Shown here: piece after piece, positions 35,786 through 45,859 of the stretch
Layout of the letters: each line of letters begins with the position of its first letter
How positions within the stretch are numbered: the first letter of the stretch is position 1
Source of the DNA: Alphaproteobacteria bacterium
GTDB taxonomy: Bacteria > Pseudomonadota > Alphaproteobacteria > Micropepsales > Micropepsaceae
Assembly: GCA_947474645.1 (NCBI GenBank)
Contig: CANJJD010000010.1
Coordinates: forward strand, 1-64,000
Direction of reading: 5' to 3'
Length of the DNA stretch: 64,000 bases
Notes under the pieces: model-generated
Seen by the model: only the letters and a program-made list of their open reading frames with translations
What the model was told of the DNA's origin: nothing
Database searches by the model: none
Position numbers and translations under genes: made by a program

Positions 35786-37216
35786 ATGGCGCAAGATGTC
35801 CTGGGCACCGCCCAATTTTTGCTGCAGAGCGGCCGCGTGCTGGAAGCGCGCGATGTGCTGGCCGGGGCCGCCGGCCAGGGCAGCGCGCCGGTCCATAGCC
35901 TGCTGGGCCTGGTGCTGCACCAGTTGGGCGATCTGCCCGGCTGTCATCGCGAGCTGCGCCAGGCGGTCCGGCTGGCGCCGAATGACGGGGCGGCGCAATT
36001 CGCGCTGGCGTCCATCGCGGCGGCGCGGGGCGATGAAGAAGAAGCCGAGGCCGCCGCCCGGCGCGCCATCAAGCTGGGGATGGACGACATTCATTCCTAT
36101 GTGCTGCTGGGGCGGATCTTCAACAAGCAGGGACGGCTGGAGGAGGCCGAAACCGCCTGGCGCAAGGCGGTGCGCTGCAATCCGTCTTCGCCGCAGGCCC
36201 AGCGCGAACTGGCGCAACTGGTATGGATGCGTACCGGCGATCTTGCCAAGGCGCGCGCGGAACTGGATGCCGCGCCCCAGACGCATGACATTGTCGCCGT
36301 CACGGTGCGGCTGCTGCAGGATGCCGGCGACGAAGCCGGCGCTTATGAATTGGCGGCGGCGCGGGCCGACCGCGATCCGTCGCTGAATGTGCTGGCGGCG
36401 CGCACCGGCCTTCGCTTCGATCCGCAGGAGTCCGACCGCCGGCTGGCCGCCGCCGCGCCGGGCATCACGCCGCAAGCGCGCGCCAAGGCCGAGATCGAAG
36501 TGGATCTGGCGCTGGGCCGCATCGCGCAAGCGGCCAAGCGCGCCGAGGCGCTGTATGCCGCGCGGCCCAGCGATCAGCATGCCACCGCGCTGTTGGCGGT
36601 GGCATGGCGGCTGGCGGGCGATCCCCGCTATGCGTCGCTTTATGATTATGACCGGTTGGTCAAAACCTATCGCATCACGCCACCCGAAGGCTGGAGCGGC
36701 CTGGAGGAATATCTGCGTGATCTTGGCGATGCGCTGGATGCCATCCACGGACCGCTGACGCATCCGGTGGGCCAGTCGCTGCGCCATGGCAGCCAGACCT
36801 TGCGGGGTCTGCAGGATTATCCCGATCCGGCGATCCGCGCCTTGTTCGATGCGATCGATGCGCCGATCCGCGCCCACATCGCCGCGCTAGGCGAGCCCGG
36901 TCAGGACTACGGTTTCGGCGGCGCCTGGTCGGTGCGGCTGAACGGCGGCGGCTTTCACATCAACCACATCCATCCCGAAGGCTGGCTGTCGTCGGCTTTT
37001 TATGTGCGGCTGCCGGAAAAAATGGAAGGCCAGCAAGGCTGGCTGAAATTCGGCCAGCCAGGCCCGCCCACGTCGCCGCCGCTGGAGCCCGATCACCTGG
37101 TCAAGCCGGAGTCGGGTCTGCTGGCGCTGTTCCCGTCCAACATGTGGCACGGCACCGTGCCGTTTGACTCCGGCGACAAGCGCCTTTCCTGCGCCTTCGA
37201 CATCGTGCGGCGGTAA
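35786..37216 (+). CDS. TPR-repeat protein with C-terminal 2OG-Fe(II) oxygenase domain
   Basis: This is a 476-residue protein. The N-terminal 250 or so residues are TPR-like helical repeats (LLGLVLHQLGDLPGCHRELRQAV; LLGRIFNKQGRLEEAETAW). The C-terminal third matches the putative 2OG-Fe(II) oxygenase family (2OG-FeII_Oxy_5): GGFHINHIHPEGWLSSAFYV carries the metal-binding His residues, LLALFPSNMWHGTVPF the distal His, and RLSCAFD the Arg. It probably hydroxylates a protein or small molecule recruited through the TPRs. It is divergent from the PPC gene with about 100 bases between. Confidence 0.85.
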   Translation: MAQDVLGTAQFLLQSGRVLEARDVLAGAAGQGSAPVHSLLGLVLHQLGDLPGCHRELRQAVRLAPNDGAAQFALASIAAARGDEEEAEAAARRAIKLGMDDIHSYVLLGRIFNKQGRLEEAETAWRKAVRCNPSSPQAQRELAQLVWMRTGDLAKARAELDAAPQTHDIVAVTVRLLQDAGDEAGAYELAAARADRDPSLNVLAARTGLRFDPQESDRRLAAAAPGITPQARAKAEIEVDLALGRIAQAAKRAEALYAARPSDQHATALLAVAWRLAGDPRYASLYDYDRLVKTYRITPPEGWSGLEEYLRDLGDALDAIHGPLTHPVGQSLRHGSQTLRGLQDYPDPAIRALFDAIDAPIRAHIAALGEPGQDYGFGGAWSVRLNGGGFHINHIHPEGWLSSAFYVRLPEKMEGQQGWLKFGQPGPPTSPPLEPDHLVKPESGLLALFPSNMWHGTVPFDSGDKRLSCAFDIVRR

Positions 37217-37224
37217 GACGCGCT

Positions 37225-37243
37225 GCCGGCCTGTCAGGCCGGC
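37225..37243. other. GC-rich palindrome after the TPR-oxygenase gene
   Basis: GCCGGCCTG-T-CAGGCCGGC is a near-perfect palindrome just 9 bases beyond the stop codon. It could act as a transcript-end hairpin but lacks a T-tract. Confidence 0.35.
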
Positions 37244-37300
37244 GATGGAGGATTCCTGTCACGCCGGCGCCTGCGCCCGAGCACCAAGTAAGCGCGGAAT

Positions 37301-37495
37301 CTATCCGCGTGAGCGTGTTGCAGCCTTTTGCGCAATCCTGACGGCCTTGGCGTGGGCCTCACTGGCCAAGGTATGCTTCTTGACCGCGGCATGGTGTGCG
37401 GATGTGCCTACGGCAAGCTTCATTTCCTTGTGGGCGGCTGCGCGTTCCGCTGCGCGCTTGTCCAATTCGATCTCTTCCGAACTTTTATCAGCCAT
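37301..37495 (-). CDS. Small charged Ala/Lys-rich protein
   Basis: This 64-residue product is predicted to be almost wholly helical (EEIELDKRAAERAAAHKEM) with many Ala, Lys, Glu and His. AAGGAAA sits 4 bases before the ATG at 37493-37495, which is why I shorten the open frame. It has no signal peptide or recognisable domain. The gene is isolated between the TPR-oxygenase gene and a gene remnant. Confidence 0.5.
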   Translation of the reverse strand: MADKSSEEIELDKRAAERAAAHKEMKLAVGTSAHHAAVKKHTLASEAHAKAVRIAQKAATRSRG

Positions 37496-37632
37496 TTGAT
37501 TTCCTTTTGACTTGGACGGCGATGATCGCCTTGCATCCTCTGTAGCAGAATAGACGGTGTTGACCCTGAAAATTCCTGCGCTCACAATTGACGGCCTGCC
37601 AGGAAGGTCGCCAACATGCACCGCTTCTTTAG

Positions 37633-37896
37633 GGTCCAATTCTTAGCCCGGATGAGCGTGGCGGCGTTTCTGGCGATGCTTGGGGCGGCAAGAATGGCTT
37701 TGAGCAGATCGTGCTACACCCGGTGCAGTTGAACGATACCGGCCTGGGCGGGCCCACCGACATGGTCACGCGCGGCACGCCGTCTCTGGCGAACGGGGAC
37801 AATGGCGAGAAAATCCTGGCGCGACTGGCCGCGATTTCTGCCCCCTATGGCACGCGCATCAAGATCGCGGACGGCAAGGCCATCATCGCCCTCTAA
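37633..37896 (+). pseudogene. 3' remnant of a CapA-like (poly-gamma-glutamate synthesis type) gene
   Basis: The frame is open from just after a TAG at 37630-37632 to the TAA at 37894-37896. It reads like the C-terminal end of CapA-family metallophosphatase-like proteins: GFEQIVLHPVQLN, RGTPSLANGDNGEKIL, and ISAPYGTRIKI, then stop. No upstream part of the domain is present in any frame, so this is a truncated relic rather than a working gene. The rest of 37496-37926 shows nothing else. Confidence 0.55.
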
Positions 37897-37926
37897 CCAG
37901 GCGGCGGATGTAGCGGTCGAACGTCC

Positions 37927-39281
<1,355 letters not shown>

Positions 39282-39373
39282 TCACACCTAACTTCGTGTA
39301 ATCGCTGGGAAAACGTCGTTCTTATAGTGTAAAAATAGCCAAGCCAACAACCCCCGCCTATAACAGTGCTGCG

Positions 39374-39685
39374 ATGCAAAATGATGCTCCCCCAAAGCCC
39401 GCCCAAAGCTGCGGTTCCATGGCCGAACTGCGAGTGGCGATCGACACGCTGGATGCGCGGTTGGTGGCGCTCTTGGCGGTGCGCCAGGCCTATATCGAGC
39501 GGGCGGCCCAACTGAAAACCGGCCGCGAGCAGGTGCGCGATCCGGCGCGGATCGAAGACGTGGTAGCGAAAGTGATCGCTGAGGGGCGCAAGCTGGGCCT
39601 AAGCCCGGGCATTGCCGAACCGGTCTGGCGGACCTTGATTGAAGCCAGCATCGCGCACGAATTCGAAGCGTTCGACAAGCGCTGA
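39374..39685 (+). CDS. Chorismate mutase (AroQ class)
   Basis: This 103-residue all-helical AroQ-type mutase converts chorismate to prephenate (an isochorismate-pyruvate lyase function is possible in relatives). Active-site pattern: LRVAIDTLDARLVALLAVR, AAQLKTG, and the third helix PVWRTLIEASIAHEFE. It starts at the ATG at 39374; a start at ATG 39419 would remove the non-conserved N-terminal tail. Confidence 0.88.
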   Translation: MQNDAPPKPAQSCGSMAELRVAIDTLDARLVALLAVRQAYIERAAQLKTGREQVRDPARIEDVVAKVIAEGRKLGLSPGIAEPVWRTLIEASIAHEFEAFDKR

Positions 39686-39696
39686 AACGCTTTGTT

Positions 39697-40041
39697 TTAG
39701 GCCGCCAGATAGTCGGCGATGAACGCCTGAACCGCTTCGCCTTCGACGCGCAGCGCTTCGATCACCTGGATGGCGTGCTCGGGATCGGTGATGGGATCCA
39801 CCGGTTCGGCATCGGCAGCGGCTTCGCCCATGGCAAAGGCGCCGACGCCGCGCGCCGCACCCTTGATGGTGTGGGTGACTTCGCGCCACTAGCGGGCATC
39901 GCGCTGTTCCAGCACGCCCAGCAACTGACCGACCATCTCGCTGACCTGGCCGTCGAACAGCTTGAGAATCTCGGCATTCAGGCTCTTGTCGCCGCCGGTG
40001 TAGCGGGCGAGGTGGGTCAGATCGACGGGCGCATCGGCCAT
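39697..40041 (-). pseudogene. Hpt-domain phosphotransfer protein interrupted by an in-frame amber codon
   Basis: From ATG (40039-40041) to TAA (39697-39699) the frame gives 114 residues with one internal stop, TAG at 39889-39891 (codon 51). The Hpt signature THTIKGAARGVGAF lies just after it, with the phospho-His at codon 57. Upstream (LARYTGGDKSLNAEILKLFDG) and downstream parts both read as normal Hpt sequence with no frameshift. This is either a recent nonsense mutation, a sequence error or a readthrough site. Convergent with chorismate mutase. Confidence 0.75.
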
Positions 40042-40182
40042 GGCAGGCATCCAAAAACGGGCAGGCTTATCCTGCGCCCGGGACCGCTAAAGCCGCGTTA
40101 ATGCGTGCTTTTGGGTGTGAAACCCTCGCCAGTTCCCCAAAATAATGCTTAAAATCAAAGGGAAAGTCGAAGAGACGCGCCC

Positions 40183-42156
40183 ATGGCCAAAACATTCGGG
40201 CAGCCCGCCCTGCTGCAAAAGCCGGAAGGCACCAAGCCTGCCGCGCCCGCCGTGGCGGCCGCCCCCATCCCTAAATTGCGCCCCAGCCGTTTTGGCCTGT
40301 TCGCCGTGCTGGGCGGCGTGCTGCTGTCCTTGTTCTGGATCGGAGTGTCGAGCGCCTTCATCTGGGGCTTCCTGGGACCGCAAGGCCTGACCCATCTCAC
40401 TTTGACTGCCCAAGCGGCTTTCGCCGCCGGCGTTTTCCTGCCGCCGTTCCTGTTCCTCACCATCGCCGCGGCGCTGGCGCGCAGCGCCGCCATGACCGAC
40501 GCCACCCGCACGCTTCTTGTGGCCAGCGAGCGGCTGTTCGCCGCCGACGAAACCGCCGCCAACAATGCCGCCCGTCTGGCGCGCGCGGTGCGCCGCGAAC
40601 TAGACGGCCTCAACACCGGACTGGATGTGGCCTTCCAGCGCATGCGCACCATGGAAGCGGTGCTGGAAAAACAGATTTCCACTTTGGACGATGCCGGCGC
40701 GCGCGCGGCCGTGCGCGGCGACACCATCGCCGCCCGCCTCAACCAGGAATCCACCCGCATCGAGGCGTTGGGCGATCATCTCAATGAAGCGGCCGGCCGC
40801 GCCGGCGAAAGCATGGCGGGCCGCACCGCCCAGCTTCGCGCTATGATGGAATCGGCCGAAGGCACCTTGAAGATGGCGACCCAGTCGCTGGACGTGCAGT
40901 CGGCGGGTTTCCGCTCGGCCATCACCGCGGCGGCGGAAGCGCCGCTGGAAGCGGCCAAGTCGCTGGAAGCCCAAGCCGCGCGCATCGAGGCAGTTTCCGA
41001 CACGGCCATGGGCCGCGCCGAATTCGTGCTGGCGCGCCAGGAAAAGCACCGCGCCCAGATGAGCGAGCTGGTGCAGAAGCTGAAAGAGGAAAGCGAGCTT
41101 TTCGAAACCGCGCTCTCCGGCCAGCGCACGGGCATGGAAAACGCCATCGAAGCGTTGGGCGGGGAAGCGCGCAAGTTCGAGATGGTCACCGGCGATGCCG
41201 AGCGGCTGAAGGAAACCAGCGAAGCGGCCAGCGCCGTGCTGGCGACCCTGTCGGCGGCGCTGAAGGATGCGGGCACCAGGGCCCAGACATTAATCGGGGA
41301 AAGCGCCGCCCAAGCCAAGCATGACGCGCGCCTGCTGGTGGGCGAGGCGATGGCGGAATGCGAGCGTCTGCTGCGCGCCTCCGGCGAAATGAGCGCCGAA
41401 GCCGGCAAGATCCGCAGCCTGTTGTCGGAAACCACCCGCGACGTGGAAAAGCATCTCATCCGCCTGCCGGGCCTGGCCCAGGAAGAAGCCCGCCGCGTGC
41501 GCCAGATGATGGCGTCGGAAACCGAACAGATACTGGACCTGTCGGCGCGCACCATGTCCACGCTTCATGCGCGCTCGACCGCCAAGGTGACGGCCCCCGA
41601 TCAGGGCGGGCCGATGAAGCCGGCGGCGGAAGCCGATGGCGACGGCCTCAAAGGCCTGGCGCGCAAGCTGACCACCCGCAAAGCGCCTGAGAAAAGTGGC
41701 GGCAGCGCCAAGGCCTGGGAAATGAAGACCCTGCTGGCCGCGGCCGAACAGGAAAGCGATATCCGCCTGCCCAAAAGCGACAAGCAGGGGCTGGATACCG
41801 CCGCGACTCTGGGGGCGCTGGAACTGGCGCTGGCCGACATGGCGATCGATCTGTCGGCGCTGGATGATGCCCAGCCCAGCGACGAGGACTGGAAGCGCTA
41901 CCTGGCGGGCGACCGCGCCGTGTTCGCCCGGCGGCTGGCGGAGACGATCAATGAATCCGCGGTGGACCGCATCACCAACCTCTATCGCGACGACAAGCGC
42001 TTCCACGGCGCGGCCGACGCCTATCTGGCGGAGTTCGAGACGTTGCTGACCCGCGCCCGCGAAGGCGATGGCGGCGGCTTGCTGACTTCGACATTGCTGT
42101 CAGCCGATACCGGCAAGGTCTATCTGACGATTGCCTACGCTTTGGGGCGTCTCTAG
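40183..42156 (+). CDS. Coiled-coil membrane protein, possible TipN-like polarity factor
   Basis: This 657-residue protein has two transmembrane helices near the N-terminus (about 38-62 and 78-98), a long helical/coiled-coil Ala/Glu/Arg-rich region (about 100-450), a low-complexity stretch, and a conserved-looking C-terminal domain (DEDWKRYLAGDRAVFARRLAE; DTGKVYLTIAYALGRL). This layout resembles Caulobacter TipN, a new-pole marker, but I place it by architecture only; it could be another alphaproteobacterial coiled-coil protein. Confidence 0.75.
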   Translation: MAKTFGQPALLQKPEGTKPAAPAVAAAPIPKLRPSRFGLFAVLGGVLLSLFWIGVSSAFIWGFLGPQGLTHLTLTAQAAFAAGVFLPPFLFLTIAAALARSAAMTDATRTLLVASERLFAADETAANNAARLARAVRRELDGLNTGLDVAFQRMRTMEAVLEKQISTLDDAGARAAVRGDTIAARLNQESTRIEALGDHLNEAAGRAGESMAGRTAQLRAMMESAEGTLKMATQSLDVQSAGFRSAITAAAEAPLEAAKSLEAQAARIEAVSDTAMGRAEFVLARQEKHRAQMSELVQKLKEESELFETALSGQRTGMENAIEALGGEARKFEMVTGDAERLKETSEAASAVLATLSAALKDAGTRAQTLIGESAAQAKHDARLLVGEAMAECERLLRASGEMSAEAGKIRSLLSETTRDVEKHLIRLPGLAQEEARRVRQMMASETEQILDLSARTMSTLHARSTAKVTAPDQGGPMKPAAEADGDGLKGLARKLTTRKAPEKSGGSAKAWEMKTLLAAAEQESDIRLPKSDKQGLDTAATLGALELALADMAIDLSALDDAQPSDEDWKRYLAGDRAVFARRLAETINESAVDRITNLYRDDKRFHGAADAYLAEFETLLTRAREGDGGGLLTSTLLSADTGKVYLTIAYALGRL

Positions 42157-42168
42157 GAAAAACAAAAG

Positions 42169-43662
42169 ATGCGCGGCACGATCTGGGGCTTGCTGGCCGG
42201 CTGTTTTCTGCTTCCCGCCAGCGCGCCCTTCGCGGCCACGGCGCCTTACGATCTGGTCATCCTGCATGGCCGCGTCATGGACCCGCAGACCCGCACCGAC
42301 CGCATCGCCAATGTCGGGGTGCGCGGGGGAAAGATCGCGGAGATTTCCGATCACGCGCTGCAGGGCGTTCGGACCATCGACGCCAAGGGCCTGGTGGTAG
42401 CGCCGGGCTTCATCGATCTTCATTCCCACGCCCAATATGCCTTCGGTTATGACCAGCAGGCGCAAGACGGCGTCACCACGGCGCTGGAACTGGAGGAAGG
42501 CGTCTATCCCATCGCGCCCTTCTATGCCGTGCGCCGGGGCAAGACCCGCATCAACTTCGGCGCCAGCGTGGGGCTGCAGAGCATCCGGGTGAAGATCAAG
42601 ACCGGTATCGACGAGGAAGGCAGCCTGAACGCGCCCTTCGTCAGTTGGGGCAAGATCCTGCCGCGCAAGTCCGAATGGGCCGAACAAAAGCTGTCGCCGG
42701 CGGAACTGGCGCGAGAACGCGCCATGTTCGCGGAAGGCTTCGCCGCCGGCGGGCTGGGTATTGGTGTGCTGTCCGAATATCTGCCGGGCGCGGGGCGCGA
42801 CGAAATCTATCTGCTGATGAAGGAAGCGGCCCGGCTGCATGCGCCGGTCTTTGTCCATGCCCGGGCGGCGGCGCTGGCCGACGCCGACAATCTGATGACC
42901 CCGGTGCAGGAACTGATTGCCGATGCCGCCGCCACCGGCGCTGCCGTGCATCTGTGCCATATCGGCTCCAAGGCGCTCAGCGCCATCGGCATGGTGCTGG
43001 ACATGATCGATGGCGCGCGGCGCCATGGCGTGGACGTCACCACCGAAGTCTATCCCTATGATGCCTCTTCCACCGCCATCGGCAGCGCCCTGTTCAATCC
43101 GGGCTGGCAGGAGCGGCTGGCCGCGAAATATGAAGACATCGAATGGCCGCCGACCGGCGAGCGGCTGAACGCGGAAAGCTTTGCCCGCTACCGCAAGGCA
43201 CAGCCGGGCATGGCCATCGTCAATCACCGCATTCCGGAAACCACCGTCACCGCGGCGGTTGCCCATCCCGGCGTGATGATCGCCTCCGACGCCATCGTCT
43301 ATATCCAGGGCAAGGGCCATCCGCGCGCCACCGGCACCTATGCCCGCGTGCTGGGCGTTTATGTCCGCCAGAAACGCGCCCTTACTCTGATGGAAGCCTT
43401 GAACAAGATGAGCTACCTGCCGGCCCATCGCCTGGAAGCGATTTCGCCGGCGATGCGGCGCAAGGGCCGGGTTCAGGTCGGGGCCGATGCCGACCTGACC
43501 TTGTTTGATGCGGCCACCGTGATCGACCGCGCCACCTACCAGAAGCCGACCCTGACCTCGGCCGGCATTCCTTATGTGATCGTGGGCGGGGTGCCGGTGG
43601 TGGATGGCGGCAAGATCGTGCCGTCGGCCTATCCCGGCAAGGGCGTGCGGTCAGGCGCCTGA
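42169..43662 (+). CDS. Secreted amidohydrolase, D-aminoacylase type
   Basis: This 497-residue protein has a signal peptide (IWGLLAGCFLLPASAPFAA). The amidohydrolase metal site is GFIDLHSHAQY, with later VHLCHIG; the motif GKGHPRATGTYARVLG is typical of N-acyl-D-amino-acid deacylases. The natural substrate may be an N-acyl or D-amino-acid peptide in the periplasm. It begins 12 bases after the coiled-coil gene and overlaps rsmB convergently by 12 bases. Confidence 0.87.
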   Translation: MRGTIWGLLAGCFLLPASAPFAATAPYDLVILHGRVMDPQTRTDRIANVGVRGGKIAEISDHALQGVRTIDAKGLVVAPGFIDLHSHAQYAFGYDQQAQDGVTTALELEEGVYPIAPFYAVRRGKTRINFGASVGLQSIRVKIKTGIDEEGSLNAPFVSWGKILPRKSEWAEQKLSPAELARERAMFAEGFAAGGLGIGVLSEYLPGAGRDEIYLLMKEAARLHAPVFVHARAAALADADNLMTPVQELIADAAATGAAVHLCHIGSKALSAIGMVLDMIDGARRHGVDVTTEVYPYDASSTAIGSALFNPGWQERLAAKYEDIEWPPTGERLNAESFARYRKAQPGMAIVNHRIPETTVTAAVAHPGVMIASDAIVYIQGKGHPRATGTYARVLGVYVRQKRALTLMEALNKMSYLPAHRLEAISPAMRRKGRVQVGADADLTLFDAATVIDRATYQKPTLTSAGIPYVIVGGVPVVDGGKIVPSAYPGKGVRSGA

Positions 43663-44925
43663 TCGCCTGAGCCGCGCGGCGTAAAAGCCATCCATGCCGC
43701 CGGGCAGATGACAGGGCAGGGTGCGCAGGTCGCCGTCCGGCGTGATCCAGTCCTGATGACCGAACACTTCCTCCGCCTTGATCGGCAGCCGCGAAAATTC
43801 CGGATGACCGGACAGGAATGCGGCGATCTGCTCCTCGCCTTCCTCACGTTCCAGCGAGCACACGGCGAATACCAAGATGCCTCCCAGCGCTACCAGCCGC
43901 GCGCCGCTTTCCAGGATTTCATACGCGGCCCCGGCCGACACCGTGACGTCGGCGGCGCCCTTGATCCAGGGCAGGTCGGGATGGCGGCGGATGGTGCCGG
44001 TGGCGGTGCAGGGCGCGTCTATCAGCACGAAAGGTGCGCTGCCTTCAAAATCGCGCGCATCGGCCAGCACCACCTCGGCACTAAGCTTGGTGCGCGCCAG
44101 GTTATCCCGGATGCGCTCGGCGCGCGTGGGTTCGATCTCCACGGCAGTGACGTTGGCGCCGCGGGCCGCAAGCTGCATGGTCTTGCCGCCCGGCGCGGCG
44201 CACAGGTCAATCACGCTTTGGCCTGCGACATCGCCCAGCAGCAGCGCGGGCAGGGCGGCGGCGGCGTCCTGCACCCACCAGTCGCCACTGGCAAAGCCGG
44301 GCAGCTCGTCAATGCGGCCCGCCTCGTTCAACCGCCGCACCGGACCGAACAGCGCTTCGCTGGGCGGGAACGCGGCATCTTGTGACTTTAAAACGATATC
44401 CACCGGCGCGGCCTGTTGATGGGCGCGCCCGATGATGCGCGCCGTGCCGGCGCCATATTGCGCCGTCCAGCGCGACCACAGCCAGTCGGGGGTGGAGAGG
44501 CGCTCGCGGTCCAGCCCGGACAGCACCGCTTCGCCTTCCTTGGCGACCTTGCGCAGCACCGCGTTGATCAGCGGCTTGAAATGCACCGCCTTGGAATCCT
44601 TGGCCGCCAGTTCGTTGGCGGCATCCACCGCGGCATGGGGCGCGACTTTCAACACCAGCAGTTCGCAGGCCCCCAGCAGCAAGATCTCGCTGGCGGTGCC
44701 GGCCTTGTGCGGCGCCAGGGGTTTGGCCATGAACTTGCGCAGCACCGCATCCAGCGCGCCCATGTGGCGCAAGGTTTCGCTGGCCAGCGCACGGGCAAAC
44801 CCGGCGTCGCGCACGGCAAGCCCCGCAAGCTGGTCCAGCCCGGCATCCAGCGGACGGCACTTCTGCAGCACGCCCGAAAGAATGGCCAATGCCGCGCGGC
44901 GCGCGGGCAATCCTGTGTCAGTCAT
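43651..44925 (-). CDS. rsmB: 16S rRNA (cytosine967-C5)-methyltransferase RsmB family
   Basis: This 424-residue protein has an N-terminal NusB-like RNA-binding domain (AGLAVRDAGFARALASETLR), then a class I methyltransferase with VIDLCAAPGGKTMQLA for SAM, the catalytic-loop DAPCTATGTIRRHPD and FAVCSLEREEGEEQI, whose two cysteines are the nucleophile/release pair. It methylates C5 of C967 in 16S rRNA in relatives. Confidence 0.92.
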   Translation of the reverse strand: MTDTGLPARRAALAILSGVLQKCRPLDAGLDQLAGLAVRDAGFARALASETLRHMGALDAVLRKFMAKPLAPHKAGTASEILLLGACELLVLKVAPHAAVDAANELAAKDSKAVHFKPLINAVLRKVAKEGEAVLSGLDRERLSTPDWLWSRWTAQYGAGTARIIGRAHQQAAPVDIVLKSQDAAFPPSEALFGPVRRLNEAGRIDELPGFASGDWWVQDAAAALPALLLGDVAGQSVIDLCAAPGGKTMQLAARGANVTAVEIEPTRAERIRDNLARTKLSAEVVLADARDFEGSAPFVLIDAPCTATGTIRRHPDLPWIKGAADVTVSAGAAYEILESGARLVALGGILVFAVCSLEREEGEEQIAAFLSGHPEFSRLPIKAEEVFGHQDWITPDGDLRTLPCHLPGGMDGFYAARLRRSGA

Positions 44926-45006
44926 GGCCTCTCTTTAGAGCAAGCATGCCCGTGGCCAAAGGCCCTTCCCAAAGGCATGATCGCACTTCAAGCAGCGAGG
45001 GTTGGC

Positions 45007-45759
45007 ATGGCGGCGTTCGATCTGACGGGAAAGGTTGCCCTGGTAACGGGCGGCAATGGCGGCATCGGGCTGGGCATGGCCAAGGGCCTGGCCGAAGCCG
45101 GCGCGACGGTGATGGTGGCGGGGCGCGATGCCGACAAGAACCGGCAAGCGGTGAAAGCGCTGGGCGCAAACGCCGACGCTGTGGCGGCGGATATGGCCGA
45201 GGAAGCTGGCGTGAAGGCGGTGGTGGCTGCGGCAGTCCAAAAATTTGGCCGCCTGGATATCCTGGTCAACAATGCCGGCATCAATATCCGCAAGCCCCCG
45301 CAGGACTATGTGATGGAGGAATGGCATCGGGTGATGAACATCAACTTGACCAGCCTGTTCGTCTGCTGCCAGGCCGCCTATCCGCACTTGAAGACCCGCG
45401 GCGGCAAGATCATCAATATCGGCTCCATGATGTCGATTTTCGGCGCGTCGTTCGCGGCGCCCTATGGCGCCAGCAAGGGCGGGGTGGTGCAGTTGACCAA
45501 GTCGCTGGCTTCCGCCTGGGCGGGCGATAACATTCAGGTCAATGCCGTGCTGCCCGGCTGGATTGATACCGAACTGACCAAGGGCGCGCGTGAACAGGTG
45601 TCAGGCCTGAACGAAAAGGTGTTGGCGCGTACGCCGGCGGCGCGCTGGGGCACGCCGGAGGACATGGCGGGGATCGCGGTGTTTCTCGCCAGCCCGGCTT
45701 CGGACTTCATCACCGGCACGGCGATTCCGGTGGATGGCGGGTACTCAGCGCAGGGGTGA
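45007..45759 (+). CDS. SDR-family oxidoreductase
   Basis: This 250-residue Rossmann enzyme has GGNGGIGLGMAKGL for NAD(P), NNAGIN, the catalytic Ser in NIGSMMS and Y-x3-K in PYGASKGG. The C-terminal GTAIPVDGGY is typical of classical SDRs such as gluconate 5-dehydrogenase or 3-oxoacyl reductases, so the substrate is open. The start is the ATG at 45007. A three-hairpin repeat starts at its stop codon. Confidence 0.9.
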   Translation: MAAFDLTGKVALVTGGNGGIGLGMAKGLAEAGATVMVAGRDADKNRQAVKALGANADAVAADMAEEAGVKAVVAAAVQKFGRLDILVNNAGINIRKPPQDYVMEEWHRVMNINLTSLFVCCQAAYPHLKTRGGKIINIGSMMSIFGASFAAPYGASKGGVVQLTKSLASAWAGDNIQVNAVLPGWIDTELTKGAREQVSGLNEKVLARTPAARWGTPEDMAGIAVFLASPASDFITGTAIPVDGGYSAQG

Positions 45760-45842
45760 GGAGCGGCGCGGCGAAGCCGCGTGAGCAGGTCCAGTGGACC
45801 TGCGAGAGCGACAAACGCCGCGAGCTAAGGCGAGCGGCCGGG
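45757..45842 (+). repeat. Dispersed three-hairpin repeat, copy 3 (after SDR gene)
   Basis: Begins with the SDR stop (TGAGGAGCGGCGC). Hairpin I is CGCGGC-GAA-GCCGCG, hairpin II GCAGGTCC-AGT-GGACCTGC, then the tail AACGCCGCGAGCT...GCGAGCGGCCGG. Same orientation as the gene. Closest to the copy at 966-1053. Confidence 0.8.
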
Positions 45843-45859
45843 CGATGCTAGAGCCAAGC

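Noticed and set aside
35684-36877. N-terminal extension of the PPC-domain frame to 575 codons
   Set aside because: The extra 398 codons are antisense to the TPR-oxygenase gene; a signal peptide begins exactly at the ATG at 35681-35683.
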